DNA of 6,171 nt from an uncultured Alphaproteobacteria bacterium (GTDB lineage: Bacteria; Pseudomonadota; Alphaproteobacteria; Rickettsiales; UBA1997), in assembly GCA_903837365.1 (NCBI GenBank), contig CAILUF010000230.1:1-6171 (forward strand), in the 5' to 3' direction. Position 1 is the stretch's first letter. The number at the start of each line of letters is the position of its first letter. The translations under genes and the position numbers were made by a program. Positions 6,076 through 6,171 of the stretch are shown piece by piece. The notes under the pieces are model-generated. The model ran no database searches and had not been told where the DNA came from. It saw nothing but the letters and a program-made list of their open reading frames with translations.

Positions 6076-6171
6076 ATGACCAAAAATAAAATTAAAAAAA
6101 CCAACAAACCAAACAAAATCAACCTTTCAAGCCAAGAAAATTCAATAGAAATTTATCAAACTAAAGATGGA
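6076..6171 (+). CDS. Putative RhuM family protein, 5' end only
   Basis: The first 32 codons of a gene that runs off the window. The encoded start has a lysine- and asparagine-rich lead (MTKNKIKKTNKPNKINL) and then SIEIYQTKDG at the window edge. The phrase IYQTxDG is characteristic of the start of RhuM-family proteins, which continue into a predicted helix-turn-helix DNA-binding region and are about 300 or more residues long. Their function is poorly known; the name comes from a Salmonella pathogenicity-island gene, and members often sit next to or inside type I restriction loci. The ATG is the only ATG start after an in-frame stop at 6058-6060. No clear Shine-Dalgarno site precedes it. The family call rests on about ten residues, so it is tentative. 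The gene is separated from hsdM by 356 bases and is probably transcribed on its own. Confidence 0.6.
   Translation, partial: MTKNKIKKTNKPNKINLSSQENSIEIYQTKDG

Overview
The window carries one complete type I restriction-modification locus on the + strand, in the order hsdR (289-3021), hsdS (3018-4244), hsdM (4241-5719). Each junction is a 4-base ATGA overlap, so the three genes look like one translationally coupled operon. The window ends inside the first 32 codons of a fourth gene (from 6076) whose start resembles the RhuM family, which is often found beside type I loci. The DNA is AT-rich (roughly a third GC by eye). TGA is used as a stop, which argues against lineages that recode it. CGC/CGT arginine codons alongside AGA would fit a low-GC Gram-negative bacterium, but nothing here fixes the taxon.

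Layout: 1-186 is non-coding, with two back-to-back perfect hairpins (17-39 and 43-69) and then a very AT-rich leader with a plausible promoter for the operon. 289-5719 is the operon. 5720-6075 is intergenic. It contains a decayed copy of the 3' conserved region of an hsdS gene (about 5773-5884), then an AT-rich block with a 13-bp inverted repeat (5898-5968) and an imperfect 22-nt tandem repeat. The putative RhuM gene starts at 6076.

How it works: HsdM (adenine-N6 methyltransferase) and HsdS (two target recognition domains) should form the modification enzyme. HsdR adds the PD-(D/E)XK nuclease and the SF2 DNA translocase. All the catalytic motifs I looked for are present and all three frames are intact, so the system is probably functional.

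The enzymes themselves are ordinary members of known families. The interesting signals concern specificity evolution: an exact 41-bp direct repeat at the start of both HsdS halves, 615 bp (205 codons) apart and in the same frame; codon use in the target recognition domains that differs from the flanking conserved regions; the atypical R-S-M order; and a second, degenerate hsdS end after hsdM. Together they suggest a locus that has been rearranged through hsdS repeats. I see no convincing evidence of an entirely new system.
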